Shown: positions 46,299-56,451, counted from the stretch's first letter. The stretch is DNA of 64,000 nucleotides from Pseudomonas sp. TH41 (GCF_016650695.1 NZ_JAEKFH010000003.1:124001-188000); one strand, 5' to 3'. Translations and numbers: made by a program. Notes: generated by a model from the sequence alone, not told the origin.

Positions 46299-47848
46299 GG
46301 GAGATCCCTAGGCGCTGCTTCGTTGAGCAACGCATCACGTTTTTGGTAGCCGGCGAAAGCGGCAGCAAGCAAATCATCCTGTGTCCAGCTGTCGCGCTCG
46401 AAGGTGTCGATCAAGCGCCCTGCCGACAGCACGCCGATCCGGTCGCAGATCAACATCAGTTCACGCAAGTCGCTGGACACCACCACCAGCGCTTTGCCCT
46501 GACGGGTTAGCTCACCGAGCAGTGCATAGATGTCGAACTTGGCGCCAACGTCGATGCCGCGGGTCGGCTCGTCGAACAGCAGCACCGAGCAATCGCGCTC
46601 CAGCCAGCGACCGATCACGACTTTCTGCTGGTTGCCACCGGACAGTTCCGACACACGTTGCGTCGGACTGGAACTGCGGATGTGCATGGCGTCGATCTGA
46701 CGCTGAGCCAGGGCCATCTCGTCAGCGTTGTTGACGAAGCCACCACTGGATATCACCGGCATGTTGCCCAACGCAATGTTGGCGCTGATCGATTGGCTCA
46801 ACAGCAAGCCTTCACCCTTGCGGTCTTCGGTGATCAGGGCGATGCCATGACTGACCGCGTCGGCTGGCGAGCGAATACTCACCACTTGGGCCGGCGAACC
46901 CAGCGCAACCGTGCCGCTGTCTGCTACATCGGCGCCGAAAATCAGGCGCAGCAACTCGGTGCGCCCTGCTCCGATCAAACCGGAAATCCCGAAAATCTCG
47001 CCGGCGCACACTTCGAAAGATACATCGCGGACCTTGTCGGAGCGGGTCAGTCCTTTGACAGTCAACGCCGGAGCGCCGATCTTGCGCGGGCCCATGTCGA
47101 TGTGTTCGCCGAGCTCGCGACCGACCATCAATGTAACCAGTTGCTCACTGTTGTAATTGGCCATCGGCTCGACGCAGACCAGGCGGCCGTCGCGCAGCAC
47201 TGCAATGCGTTGAGCGACCCGCGCGAGTTCTTCGAGACGATGGGAAATATAGATAATCGAGACGCCGCGAGCTTGCAGGCGAGTGATCTGCTCGAACAAC
47301 ATCTCGACTTCACGGGCCGTCAGCATCGCGGTGGGTTCGTCGAGGATCAGCACATGGCAATCGCCGATCAGGTTGCGGGCGATTTCAACCATTTGCTGGT
47401 GACCGATGCCCAGCTCGCCGACCAGGGTATCCGGGTCGATCGCGTCGAGCCCGACCTGAGCCATGGCCTCGATCGCGGCCTTGCGCAGTTGCTTGCGGCT
47501 GATCCAGCCACCCTTGCTCGGCAGATTGTCGAGAAACAGGTTTTCCGCCACCGACAGGGTCGGCAACAGGTTAAGTTCTTGCATGACCATGCGGATGCCC
47601 AGGTCTTCAGCCTGAGTCCGGCTGCCGGGGCGGTAATCCTGCCCCTGAAACTGCATGTGGCCGGTGGTCGGCGAGACCAGACCGCCAATGATTTTCGACA
47701 GCGTGCTTTTGCCGGCACCGTTCTCACCGGTCAGCGCGAGCACTTCACCGCGCATGAGCGTCAGGTCGATGCCGGTCAGGACCGGTTGGGCGTAGGTCTT
47801 ACCGATACCGCTGACCGAGAGGACAGCGTTCGGGGCGGAAACTGACAT
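46295..47848 (-). CDS. rbsA: Ribose ABC transporter ATPase (two nucleotide-binding domains)
   Basis: 517 residues with two ABC domains. The first has Walker A GENGAGKST. The second has the degenerate GLIGAGRTELL typical of sugar ABC ATPases, with signature LSGGNQQKV. It powers ribose import with RbsC. It lies 56 bases after rbsB. Confidence 0.96.
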   Translation of the reverse strand: MSVSAPNAVLSVSGIGKTYAQPVLTGIDLTLMRGEVLALTGENGAGKSTLSKIIGGLVSPTTGHMQFQGQDYRPGSRTQAEDLGIRMVMQELNLLPTLSVAENLFLDNLPSKGGWISRKQLRKAAIEAMAQVGLDAIDPDTLVGELGIGHQQMVEIARNLIGDCHVLILDEPTAMLTAREVEMLFEQITRLQARGVSIIYISHRLEELARVAQRIAVLRDGRLVCVEPMANYNSEQLVTLMVGRELGEHIDMGPRKIGAPALTVKGLTRSDKVRDVSFEVCAGEIFGISGLIGAGRTELLRLIFGADVADSGTVALGSPAQVVSIRSPADAVSHGIALITEDRKGEGLLLSQSISANIALGNMPVISSGGFVNNADEMALAQRQIDAMHIRSSSPTQRVSELSGGNQQKVVIGRWLERDCSVLLFDEPTRGIDVGAKFDIYALLGELTRQGKALVVVSSDLRELMLICDRIGVLSAGRLIDTFERDSWTQDDLLAAAFAGYQKRDALLNEAAPRDLP

Positions 47849-47904
47849 AAAAAACTCTCCATGCGCTCGCCCGGACGGGCGAGCACCTTGTTTCGCCAGA
47901 AGGA

Positions 47905-48861
47905 CTACTTGGTCACCAGCTCTACTGGAGTTTCGATTACGCCGTTGATGCCGCTGTCGACCTTCTCACCTTTGATGATTTTCAGCGCAGTTTCGATGCC
48001 GAACACGGCTTGCCTGGCTGCAAACTGGTCAGCGGTGGCCAGAACGCGGCCATCCTTGAGCATCGGCTTGATGGCGTTGATGTTGTCGTAACCGACCACT
48101 TGCACCTTGCCCGCCTTGCCCGCCGCACGCACGGCAGACACGACCCCGACGGCCATGCTGTCGTTGCCGGCCAACAGGGCCTTGATGTTCGGGTATTCGC
48201 TCAGCATCGAAGCGGCGACTTTATTACCCTTGTCGATTTCCCAGTCGCCAGACTGTACGGACACGACCTTGATCTGCGCAGCCTCCATCGCATCCTTGAA
48301 GCCAGCGGTGCGGGCCTGTGCGTTGGTGGTGGTGGAAACGCCTTCGATAATGCCGACTTCATCCCCGGCCTTCAGCTGCTTGGCCAAGTAGTCGCCCACC
48401 AGACGCGCGCCTTTGCGGTTATCCGGGCCTACGAACGGGACACTGATGTTTTTGCTTTTGACGACACCAGGGTCTAGTTGGTTATCAATGTTGATCACGG
48501 TGATGCCGGCATCGACGGCTTTCTTGATCACCGGCACCATGGCCTTGGAATCAGCCGGGGCGATGACCAGCGCATTGACCTTGGACACGATCATCTGCTC
48601 GACGATACGGATCTGGTTGGCGGTGTCTGTTTCGTCCTTGATGCCGTTGGAAATCAGTTCGAATTGGTCGGAGTGGTCTTTCTGGTAAGCCTTGGCGCCA
48701 TCTTCCATGGTCAGGAAGAATTCGTTGGCCAGCGATTTCATGACCAGCGCGACTTTAGGCTTTTCAGGCGTATCGGCGAAGGCCGAAGAGACAGGCAACG
48801 CGGCGGATGCGGCAGCCAGCATAGCGACAGCGAGAAGACGTCCAGCGAATGGCAGCTTCAT
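47905..48861 (-). CDS. rbsB: Periplasmic ribose-binding protein
   Basis: A 318-residue Peripla_BP_4 protein with a signal peptide (LLAVAMLAAASAALPVSSAFA, cleavage before DTPEK). It has the segments VALVMKSLANEFFLTMEDGA and VINIDNQLDPG. It delivers ribose to RbsAC. First gene of the operon, with the RbsR-type operator about 95 bases upstream. Confidence 0.96.
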   Translation of the reverse strand: MKLPFAGRLLAVAMLAAASAALPVSSAFADTPEKPKVALVMKSLANEFFLTMEDGAKAYQKDHSDQFELISNGIKDETDTANQIRIVEQMIVSKVNALVIAPADSKAMVPVIKKAVDAGITVINIDNQLDPGVVKSKNISVPFVGPDNRKGARLVGDYLAKQLKAGDEVGIIEGVSTTTNAQARTAGFKDAMEAAQIKVVSVQSGDWEIDKGNKVAASMLSEYPNIKALLAGNDSMAVGVVSAVRAAGKAGKVQVVGYDNINAIKPMLKDGRVLATADQFAARQAVFGIETALKIIKGEKVDSGINGVIETPVELVTK

Positions 48862-48954
48862 GGGTTCACTCCGTTCTTATGATTATTGTGAGCAACGCTT
48901 GCACTGGCATCGGCTTCAACGGGTCGTCGATGGATTTAGCCACCGGCAGAGCCT

Positions 48955-48968
48955 CGCAAACGTTTGCG
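48955..48968. promoter_or_regulatory. RbsR (LacI-family) operator
   Basis: CGCAAACGTTTGCG, a perfect 14-bp palindrome with the central CG of LacI-family operators, in the promoter region of rbsB. Confidence 0.8.
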
Positions 48969-49051
48969 TCGACCGAACTATGCGAACCCGGCCGATATTT
49001 GTCAACGACCGGAAAATTCCGTTTTGCACTTCAATGAGCAAAAAGAAGGCA

Positions 49052-49498
49052 TTACGCGGTGGTACTGATAAGGCCGCCAGAATGGGAAGCCTTGGCTAAT
49101 TCCTTGACCAGACTGCCTGTTACTTGTGCCAGCGCGGCGCTGGTATCGGCGATTTTCGCCTGGATTGACATCACAGCGGTGGTCTTGGCTTCCGGTGTCG
49201 GATAAGAGGTGGCCTGCGCCGCTGCGAGTTGCTGTTGTTGCTCGCGAAGTTGCTGTTGAAGCTCTTTCATACGCTTGAGCAGCATCTGCACCGCGATACT
49301 TTGATTACTACTTTTCTCGGATGCCGCGGCGTCTTGAGCGCCGCCACCCGCCTTGACCCGGTTATCGCCACTCCCTTCCTTGCCCGGCAAAGGCGTCCCT
49401 GTCTCCGATGTCCCGTCATTCAGGGTGCCGACAGTCGCTGCCGATTTACCACCGATCATGATTGCAGCCGCATTAGGAAAACCGACGGTGAACGACAT
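49052..49498 (-). CDS. Uncharacterised protein with a Gln-rich coiled coil
   Basis: 148 residues. A Gly/Thr-rich N-terminal half is followed by a coiled coil (LLKRMKELQQQLREQQQQLA, about residues 72-95) and a second helix (QAKIADTSAALAQVTGSLVK). No signal peptide. The pattern resembles small flagellar or surface-linked pseudomonad proteins, but no function can be given. It has its own AT-rich upstream region. Confidence 0.6.
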   Translation of the reverse strand: MSFTVGFPNAAAIMIGGKSAATVGTLNDGTSETGTPLPGKEGSGDNRVKAGGGAQDAAASEKSSNQSIAVQMLLKRMKELQQQLREQQQQLAAAQATSYPTPEAKTTAVMSIQAKIADTSAALAQVTGSLVKELAKASHSGGLISTTA

Positions 49499-50939
<1,441 letters not shown>

Positions 50940-51120
50940 TTCGCCCTCGCCCCGGTCGACTCCGGCCGGGCTCCGCTGTGACCACTCGCCAGCCTTGGTG
51001 AGTGGTTCGTGCCTTTCACCTGACAAACAAACTCCCTTCTTCCTACATCAAACGGAAAAAACCGCTGTCAGAGGATTTTCTTGGATTTTAAGCAGTTGCG
51101 AAAATGCCTACAGTTAAATA

Positions 51121-51136
51121 CTGTATGCACGTACAG
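51121..51136 (+). promoter_or_regulatory. LexA box (SOS operator)
   Basis: CTGTATGCACGTACAG: CTG-N10-CAG with full dyad arms (CTGTA/TACAG), preceded by TA and followed by TTTA, a close match to the gamma-proteobacterial LexA consensus. It lies 18 bases before the DUF1654 start and overlaps the region where a promoter would be, so it should repress the DUF1654-endA pair outside DNA damage. Confidence 0.85.
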
Positions 51137-51154
51137 TTTAATAAGGAAAATCCC

Positions 51155-51394
51155 GTGGCCTCCACCTCTGTCTCTGCTGGCTCCTATGAGCGCATGGGCA
51201 TGCGCGTTCAGAAAATCATCAATTCCCCCACCGCTCAGAAAGCCAAAGCCGCACTGATCTTCCGTCTGCCTGACGAGCCTGTGGATGAGTGGGAACAGTT
51301 GCTCGAAGAAATCGATGAGAACGACAACGTCACCCTCGCCTATCGCGACGATGGCGGTGTGCAGATTTTCTGGGTTGTGCCGAAGGAAGATTGA
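51155..51394 (+). CDS. DUF1654 family protein
   Basis: 79 residues from the GTG at 51155, which has AAGGAAAAT before it. The upstream ATGs in the frame fall before or inside the LexA box and were rejected. The core SYERMGMRVQKIINSPTAQK and the segment DEPVDEWEQLLEEIDENDNV are characteristic of DUF1654 (PF07867), a Pseudomonas-restricted family found on chromosomes and phages. Function unknown. It is followed 4 bases later by a secreted nuclease gene under the same SOS promoter. Confidence 0.82.
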   Translation: MASTSVSAGSYERMGMRVQKIINSPTAQKAKAALIFRLPDEPVDEWEQLLEEIDENDNVTLAYRDDGGVQIFWVVPKED

Positions 51395-51398
51395 GTCA

Positions 51399-52088
51399 AT
51401 GAGTGCCCGCAGTTTTGCTTTGCTCTTTCTGTTTTTCGCCATGGGCGCACAGGCCGATGCCCCACGCACCTTCAACGAAGCCAAGAAAGTCGCCTGGAAG
51501 CTGTATGCGCCGCAATCCACCGAGTTTTACTGCGGGTGCAAATACACCGGCAACAAGGTGAACCTGTCGGCCTGTGGCTATGTGCCGCGCAAAAATGCCA
51601 AGCGTGCATCCCGCATTGAGTGGGAACACATTGTCCCGGCCTGGCAGATCGGCCATCAGCGTCAATGCTGGCAAGCAGGCGGGCGCAAGAACTGCACGCG
51701 CTACGACCCGGTTTATCAAAAGGCCGAGGCCGATCTGCATAACCTGGTGCCGAGCATCGGTGAGGTGAATGGCGATCGCAATAACTTCAGTTTCGGTTGG
51801 CTGCCGGTGCAGTCGGGTCAATATGGCTCATGCCTGACCCAGGTCGACTTCAAGGCGAAGAAGGTCATGCCCCGCCCCTCCATTCGCGGCATGATCGCCC
51901 GGACTTACTTCTACATGAGCAAGCAGTACGGCTTGAGCTTGTCGAAACAGGACCGCCAACTGTACGAAGCGTGGAACAAGACCTATCCGGTACAAGCCTG
52001 GGAGCGTCAGCGTAACCAGAGCGTGGCGTGCGTCATGGGACGCGGCAACGATTTTGTCGGCCCGGTGGACATGAAAGCCTGCGGCTGA
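51399..52088 (+). CDS. endA: Secreted endonuclease I
   Basis: A 229-residue endonuclease I (EndA/Dns family). The signal peptide is RSFALLFLFFAMGAQA. Core: CGCKYTGNKVNLSACGY, EWEHIVPAWQIG (catalytic His, HNH-like beta-beta-alpha metal site) and DLHNLVPSIGEVNGDRNNF. Several Cys pairs suit a periplasmic, disulfide-linked enzyme. The family degrades double-stranded DNA. The ATG is 4 bases after the DUF1654 stop, so both genes should respond to LexA. Confidence 0.92.
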   Translation: MSARSFALLFLFFAMGAQADAPRTFNEAKKVAWKLYAPQSTEFYCGCKYTGNKVNLSACGYVPRKNAKRASRIEWEHIVPAWQIGHQRQCWQAGGRKNCTRYDPVYQKAEADLHNLVPSIGEVNGDRNNFSFGWLPVQSGQYGSCLTQVDFKAKKVMPRPSIRGMIARTYFYMSKQYGLSLSKQDRQLYEAWNKTYPVQAWERQRNQSVACVMGRGNDFVGPVDMKACG

Positions 52089-52104
52089 GCGCTCGCTGAG
52101 AACA

Positions 52105-52137
52105 CAAAGGCCTCGGGCGTGATACCCGAGGCCTTTG
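52105..52137. terminator. Terminator after endA
   Basis: A perfect 13-bp stem CAAAGGCCTCGGG / CCCGAGGCCTTTG with a 7-base loop, followed by a short T-containing tail. Confidence 0.85.
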
Positions 52138-52213
52138 TTCGTTTCGAATCGCCGATTGTGTGGTGGCGCCAGCGCCCAGCAGATTGAATAACTTCCGAAC
52201 AATGCCGCGACGG

Positions 52214-52582
52214 TTACTGGGCAGCGGGATGCTCAAGGACCAGCAATTGAATGTTCTGTTTCTTCGCCCGAACGAGCGCCGCGTCGACCTCTGCCTGTTT
52301 GGCCTCGGCCTCGGCTTTCGAATTGAATGGCCCGATCAGGATACGAGCCTTGCCATTTTCCATCACAACGTTGGAAACAAAGCTGTGTTCGATCAACCAG
52401 CCGCTCAGGTCGCTGACAGCCTGTGTGGTTTCGCCTCGCACTTCCAGGTCCCATTGCGGCCCGGTTATTGCTGCCGCCGATATGGAAACGACCGCCGGTT
52501 TCGGCTTTTGAGCGTCTACACTTTTGCCCTCACCGCATCCCGCCAACGCCAGTACCGCGATTACCAAGACCATTTTGCGCAC
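52214..52582 (-). CDS. SPOR-domain lipoprotein
   Basis: 122 residues from a GTG at 52582 with AGAGGG before it. The lipoprotein signal is LVIAVLALAGC (Cys about 16). The rest (about 42-115) is a SPOR fold: QWDLEVRGETTQAVSDLSGW ... RILIGPFNSKAEAEAKQAEV. SPOR domains bind denuded septal peptidoglycan, so a cell-division-associated envelope role is plausible. Convergent with endA. Confidence 0.78.
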   Translation of the reverse strand: MRKMVLVIAVLALAGCGEGKSVDAQKPKPAVVSISAAAITGPQWDLEVRGETTQAVSDLSGWLIEHSFVSNVVMENGKARILIGPFNSKAEAEAKQAEVDAALVRAKKQNIQLLVLEHPAAQ

Positions 52583-52832
52583 AACGCGTCCCTCTGAATG
52601 CTTAAAGCAGCGATTTTAACATTCATGAATACTTCCCGAGTGCCGCAAAATGGGCTCAAAACAACGAGAATGATGGTTGCGGCCTCTGTATAGTTACGCC
52701 TTGGGAATTAATGCAGCATCTGCGCGTCAGAAAGAGGCACCCAAACCGTGAGACTTCGCACTAATCTATACATACCACCGACCTCTGCACTGTTCGAATC
52801 AGGTGCCCTACAAAGCAATCAAGGAGAAGACC

Positions 52833-53027
52833 ATGCTGATACTCACCCGCAAAGTCGGTGAAAGCATAAACATAGGTGACGATATTACGATCACCATTCT
52901 GGGCGTTAGCGGCCAACAAGTCAGGATTGGCATCAACGCTCCGAAAGACGTTGCGGTGCACCGCGAAGAAATTTATCAGCGTATTCAGGCCGGCCTGACC
53001 GCTCCGGACAAGCCACAAACGCCCTGA
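52833..53027 (+). CDS. rsmE: CsrA/RsmA-family RNA-binding regulator (RsmE-like)
   Basis: 64 residues from the ATG at 52833 (AAGGAGAAGACC before it). The full CsrA fold is present: [20 protein letters not shown], then [16 protein letters not shown] with the RNA-contacting Arg. The Ile-rich start and TAPDKPQTP tail are closer to RsmE than RsmA of fluorescent pseudomonads. It binds A(N)GGA motifs to repress translation in the Gac/Rsm pathway. No UAS for GacA was found upstream. Confidence 0.9.
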   Translation: MLILTRKVGESINIGDDITITILGVSGQQVRIGINAPKDVAVHREEIYQRIQAGLTAPDKPQTP

Positions 53028-53250
53028 ATCCTGATGCAGTCAGTAGCCAGCCCGTTCACTTTAGAACCACGGCTGGCTAAAGATTCAAGCCCCGTTTCGC
53101 CCTGCATTTCTGTATTTCTCTCTGCTTAGAGAGGTCACGACCTTCTCTGTGATGCCGTCGGTTTCCCGAAGCCGATACTACCGACAAGCCTCAGGTGATA
53201 ACGGTCAGACGTTTGCGGTTAACGCCGAGGAAAAGACCGATCCGTTTCGG

Positions 53251-53706
53251 CTAACCAAACGCCACTCCCCGCGCCATGCCCGTGGCCGCCACCACCATTA
53301 GCAACACCAGCAACGCTTCGGCATGACTGATCCGCGCGAACTGCTTCGCACGGCTGGTATCTATAGCCGCGCCCCGCCCCAGTGCAATCCGCCATTTGAT
53401 CAGCGTCACCATCGGTGCAACTTCAAGCAGCAGGATGCAGACGAACAGCGCCATCTTCAGATGGAACAGTGGCTGATGAAGATAGTAATCAGCGCCCTTT
53501 TCGTACCCACCAAAAGCGCGCATCCCACCTGTGATCAGCAGAATGACTGCAGAGATCCCCCACAGGTTATCCGCGATCAATACGCTGCGAGCCTCCCCCG
53601 TTCCGGCTGCCAGGCGCCGAAACGCCGTACCGCGAGTGACCACGGCCCAAAAACCCAGGGCAAATGCCAACAGGTGAACCGCCGCAAGAAACCAGTGAAC
53701 CAGCAT
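53251..53706 (-). CDS. DUF2214 family membrane protein
   Basis: 151 residues with four membrane helices: WFLAAVHLLAFALGFWAVV, LWGISAVILLITGGM, FHLKMALFVCILLLEVAPMV and the C-terminal LLVLLMVVAATGMARG. The His residues in helices 1 and 3 and this pattern match the DUF2214 family. Start ATG at 53706 with ACAGGAGTA. The gap 53028-53250 before it has no gene. Confidence 0.75.
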   Translation of the reverse strand: MLVHWFLAAVHLLAFALGFWAVVTRGTAFRRLAAGTGEARSVLIADNLWGISAVILLITGGMRAFGGYEKGADYYLHQPLFHLKMALFVCILLLEVAPMVTLIKWRIALGRGAAIDTSRAKQFARISHAEALLVLLMVVAATGMARGVAFG

Positions 53707-53889
53707 CGAGATACTCCTGTCAGGACGAAGTTGAGTCAGCCTGTCAGTAGTAGTCCATGAAATGAAGGCTTGCATCGCGAAGGGACAACGTTACGCACCG
53801 TCTAGACTCCACACCAGTGCTGAAGGCTCCTCAAAGCACTAGCCCCCAACTGCAGTCACTCCACGCAACCAACCTGAGTACACAAGATC

Positions 53890-54642
53890 ATGTGTGAATC
53901 ATGTGATTCAAACCCTCTTCAACACGCGAGTGGTCGTCGTAGATTCCTCCGGCTTGCCGGACTGGGCGCCGGCGCGCTGCTACTGACCAGTGCGCTGCCC
54001 GACAACATTATCCAGGCGGCAGAAGAAACGGCCGCGCCCCCGAAACCCCAAAACTCAATCAGCCCTGAAATGGCCCTTAAAAGGCTTATGGAGGGGAATG
54101 AACGGTATGTTACCGGCGCCTCCAAGACACACGACTTCAAGGCTGAGCGAGAAGCCCTGGTCTCCGGGCAGAACCCGTTCGTGGCGGTACTGAGCTGTTC
54201 GGACTCTCGCATCGCCCCCGAGTACGCTTTTGACACGGCTCGTGGCGATCTTTTCGCCATACGCGTCGCTGGCAACTTCGTCACCGATGAGGGGCTGGCC
54301 AGCCTCGAATACGGTGTCGCAGTGCTCGGGGCCCCCCTGATCCTCGTACTCGGTCATGAGAGTTGCGGCGCCATCAGCGCAGGAATAAAGGCTGTCAAAG
54401 ATCACACCGTTTTCCCTGGCCACATCCCAAAACTGACTGACGCACTGAAGCCAGCGATCGAAAAAGTGCTTCATGAGCCAGGGAGCCTCATGGACAACGC
54501 GACCGCGCAAAATGTCAAAGACTCGGTCAAGCGCCTTAAAAATGCCTCACCGCTGCTGACGGATGCGCTCGGCAAAGGCACATTGAACATAGTGGGCGGC
54601 GTGTATCGCCTGGCTACCGGCAAAGTAGAACTGATTGCCTGA
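53890..54642 (+). CDS. Beta-class carbonic anhydrase with Tat signal
   Basis: 250 residues. The N-terminus has a twin-arginine signal (GRRRFLRLAGLGAGALLLTS) with cleavage near residue 40. The catalytic domain has the zinc ligands of the beta class: CSDSRIAPE (Cys, with the Asp-Arg dyad), then GHESCGA (His and Cys). It interconverts CO2 and bicarbonate. Export by Tat as a folded metalloenzyme implies a periplasmic CO2/HCO3- or pH role rather than the usual cytoplasmic one. Confidence 0.9.
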   Translation: MCESCDSNPLQHASGRRRFLRLAGLGAGALLLTSALPDNIIQAAEETAAPPKPQNSISPEMALKRLMEGNERYVTGASKTHDFKAEREALVSGQNPFVAVLSCSDSRIAPEYAFDTARGDLFAIRVAGNFVTDEGLASLEYGVAVLGAPLILVLGHESCGAISAGIKAVKDHTVFPGHIPKLTDALKPAIEKVLHEPGSLMDNATAQNVKDSVKRLKNASPLLTDALGKGTLNIVGGVYRLATGKVELIA

Positions 54643-54697
54643 CTCAGGAGATCGCTTCATCAGGAAGTGCGGCATCGCTGCCGAGCCACTAATGCAA

Positions 54698-54723
54698 AGA
54701 GCCCAGCGCGATGGCTGGGCTCT
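54698..54723. terminator. Terminator between the carbonic anhydrase and the small minus-strand gene
   Basis: A 10-bp stem AGAGCCCAGC / GCTGGGCTCT with a 6-base loop, followed by GGTTATTTT on the plus strand. Confidence 0.8.
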
Positions 54724-54725
54724 GG

Positions 54726-54920
54726 TTATTTTCTGTTTGCCATCATCTTGTCGGCGAGGGTTTTGGCCCGCTCAATCAACAGGTTCTGCCTGTCTTCATG
54801 AGTTGAGCCTCCCACAACGGGCGCCGTCAGGTTGCTTTCCGCAATCAACGCAGCGCAGAAGTACTGATCCCAAACAGCTATGTCCTCAGTTGACGGCTTG
54901 TTCATTTGATTGGCGATCAT
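54726..54920 (-). CDS. Uncharacterised 64-residue protein
   Basis: From the ATG at 54920 with AAAAGGAGCC before it. A soluble helical protein (WDQYFCAALIAESNLTAP ... AKTLADKMMANRK). No family is recognised. Good ribosome site and a terminator directly after its end support a real gene. Confidence 0.6.
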   Translation of the reverse strand: MIANQMNKPSTEDIAVWDQYFCAALIAESNLTAPVVGGSTHEDRQNLLIERAKTLADKMMANRK

Positions 54921-55072
54921 ATGCGGCTCCTTTTTGATGAGGTAGCGCTGCCAGTTTACGCCCGAATTGCAGTAATCGTTTGCTTGAGCGAACGACCGGA
55001 TATGAATCACTCACTGCCCCGCCGAAAAGGATCGCTCCATCACTGAAGCCTGGGAAATAGCCGCATAAAAAG

Positions 55073-55447
55073 TCAGTCGCTCAGACACTCGTGACGCAAG
55101 TCGGCCAGGCGGTCAATTGCGTCCAACCATCGCTTATACTGGAGCACCCACTCGGGGCCACACGCCGTACCGCGACGCAGCATATCGCTCACGACACTGT
55201 ACGCTTCCCGATACTCTGCCTGCGCCTCTTGGGACTGTCTTAACAACTCTTCAATATTTTTAATGAAGCGGTCTCCTGACTCGGCAGCCTCCACCGCCCG
55301 ACGCAAACTGCGCAAGACAATAGGAATAGGAATTCGCCCAACTGAAGCCTTGCATCCAATGCGCCGGTAAAGAGCCTCAGCCAGGCGAACGAAGCGATGA
55401 TACCGGCGCAAATTTTTCCGATGTGTAAGTGGTTTCCTTAGACCCAT
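55073..55447 (-). CDS. Uncharacterised basic helical protein at the edge of the accessory region
   Basis: 124 residues, very basic at the start (GLRKPLTHRKNLRRYHRFVR) and helical throughout. No known domain. It overlaps the end of another possible minus-strand ORF. It marks the left border of the phage-remnant region and may be part of it. Confidence 0.45.
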   Translation of the reverse strand: MGLRKPLTHRKNLRRYHRFVRLAEALYRRIGCKASVGRIPIPIVLRSLRRAVEAAESGDRFIKNIEELLRQSQEAQAEYREAYSVVSDMLRRGTACGPEWVLQYKRWLDAIDRLADLRHECLSD

Positions 55448-55595
55448 TAGGAAATCTACCTACTCCAAGGTATAGGATTGAAATGCCACGTTTCGCGAGC
55501 CGATGCAGATGCCCATCTGAAACGGTCGCAAAGAATGATTCGTCAATGAAAACTGTTGGTTGGCCATCGCCAGACGCAGTGCCGGTTTTTTCCAT
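55377..55595 (-). CDS. Possible 72-residue ORF overlapping the previous gene
   Basis: Contains TVFIDESFFATVSDGHLHRL and GISILYLGVGRFPNG. It overlaps the preceding call by 71 bases in another frame. It may be a fragment. No function recognised. Confidence 0.25.
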   Translation of the reverse strand: MEKTGTASGDGQPTVFIDESFFATVSDGHLHRLAKRGISILYLGVGRFPNGSKETTYTSEKFAPVSSLRSPG

Positions 55596-55675
55596 TCCAG
55601 CGACATGCTTTTCACGAAGTGCTCACATTATGGAGCGCAGATTAAACAGACAAAAGGATTTGACCCCATACAGAG

Positions 55676-55699
55676 AGCCCGCCGAGCGCGGGCTTTTTG
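55676..55699 (+). terminator. Terminator-like hairpin in the phage-remnant region
   Basis: AGCCCGC / GCGGGCT with a 5-base loop, followed by TTTTTG. Confidence 0.7.
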
Positions 55700-55745
55700 T
55701 TGTCAGCCATTCCCGCTGCCAAGCTCCCCACTCCCTCGAATGGAA

Positions 55746-55890
55746 TCGAGCAGGTGAGCGCTCCACCTTTCACGAGATCCGTGCTTTGGGGGCATGGCTG
55801 TATGACCAGCAGAAATTCCCACAGGAATACATTCAGACTGATGGGGCATGCGGACGAGAGAATGACGAAGCACTAGTAAGGCGTTGCCCT
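55746..55890 (+). pseudogene. Phage integrase C-terminal remnant, copy 1 (frameshifted)
   Basis: Encodes GERSTFHEIRALGAWLYDQQ then KFPQEYIQT. After that the frame breaks: restoring two bases at about 55841 gives LMGHADERMTKH and then a stop. This is the active-site His-x-x-Arg region and second helix of lambda-like tyrosine integrases. It closely parallels the longer remnant at 57836-58066. Only about 45 codons remain, so it is dead. Confidence 0.75.
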
Positions 55891-55969
55891 ATAGACAGCG
55901 GATTCCCGGGGGCTTATTTTCGCTCACCGGCAGGGACGCATCACAACCACTCACGCCCAGGGCAACCGA

Positions 55970-56077
55970 ATGGTGCGTTATCTAGCCTTCATCGTCATAG
56001 CTATAATCATTGCGACTCTTGGTCTGGCGCTGTATGGCTGGTATCGCCACCTTCGAGACGACGATGACATTTTTTAG
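55970..56077 (+). CDS. Possible 35-residue membrane peptide
   Basis: ATG at 55970 with AGGGCAACCG before it, giving a single hydrophobic helix (YLAFIVIAIIIATLGLALYG) and a charged tail (WYRHLRDDDDIF). It fits a small phage or host membrane peptide. Unconfirmed. Confidence 0.35.
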   Translation: MVRYLAFIVIAIIIATLGLALYGWYRHLRDDDDIF

Positions 56078-56175
56078 CGTGCACTCTATTTGTTTGCAGC
56101 CATAACTTTCGTCTGACAACCCTATCGACTTAACTTCGCGCACACGCCTAGCCATCCCCAGCGTCCTGAGGAATT

Positions 56176-56451
56176 TCATCCGAGAAAGGTAGGCTTTCGG
56201 CATTCACATTGCCCGGTGTGAACGAAGCCTATATTTGGTGAACGTTCTGCAGGAATCCGTTTGTCCTGATCGGCGCGGACTTGGGCGGCGGCCGCGTTAC
56301 TGATGGCGGTTAGGTCTGCCTGATGCGTGCCGACCTGTTCGGCCAGCTGCTTACCGTAGCGCCAGTCCTGCACCTTCCATACTCCGCCGGCGGTGATCAG
56401 CAACAGTGCCAGCACGCCGGCCAGTGCCGCCTACAATGCGCCGGGAGTCAT
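56176..56451 (-). pseudogene. Phage Rz-like/DUF2514 spanin gene with in-frame amber stop
   Basis: Starts as ATG overlapping the endolysin stop (ATGA), reads MTPGAL, then TAG at codon 7, then AALAGVLALLLITAGGVWKV followed by QDWRYGKQLAEQVGTHQADL and ADQDKRI. The membrane anchor and the coiled part match Rz-like i-spanins. Homology ends near 56255, well short of a normal length. Inactivated by nonsense and truncation. Confidence 0.72.

Noticed and set aside
53044..53079. Inverted repeat after rsmE as a terminator
   Set aside because: The 9-bp stem has an 18-base loop and no T run after it, so it is not a convincing terminator.
55429..56067. 212-codon plus-strand frame
   Set aside because: Only its middle part is meaningful (the integrase tail remnant); the rest is unrelated, frameshifted or non-coding.
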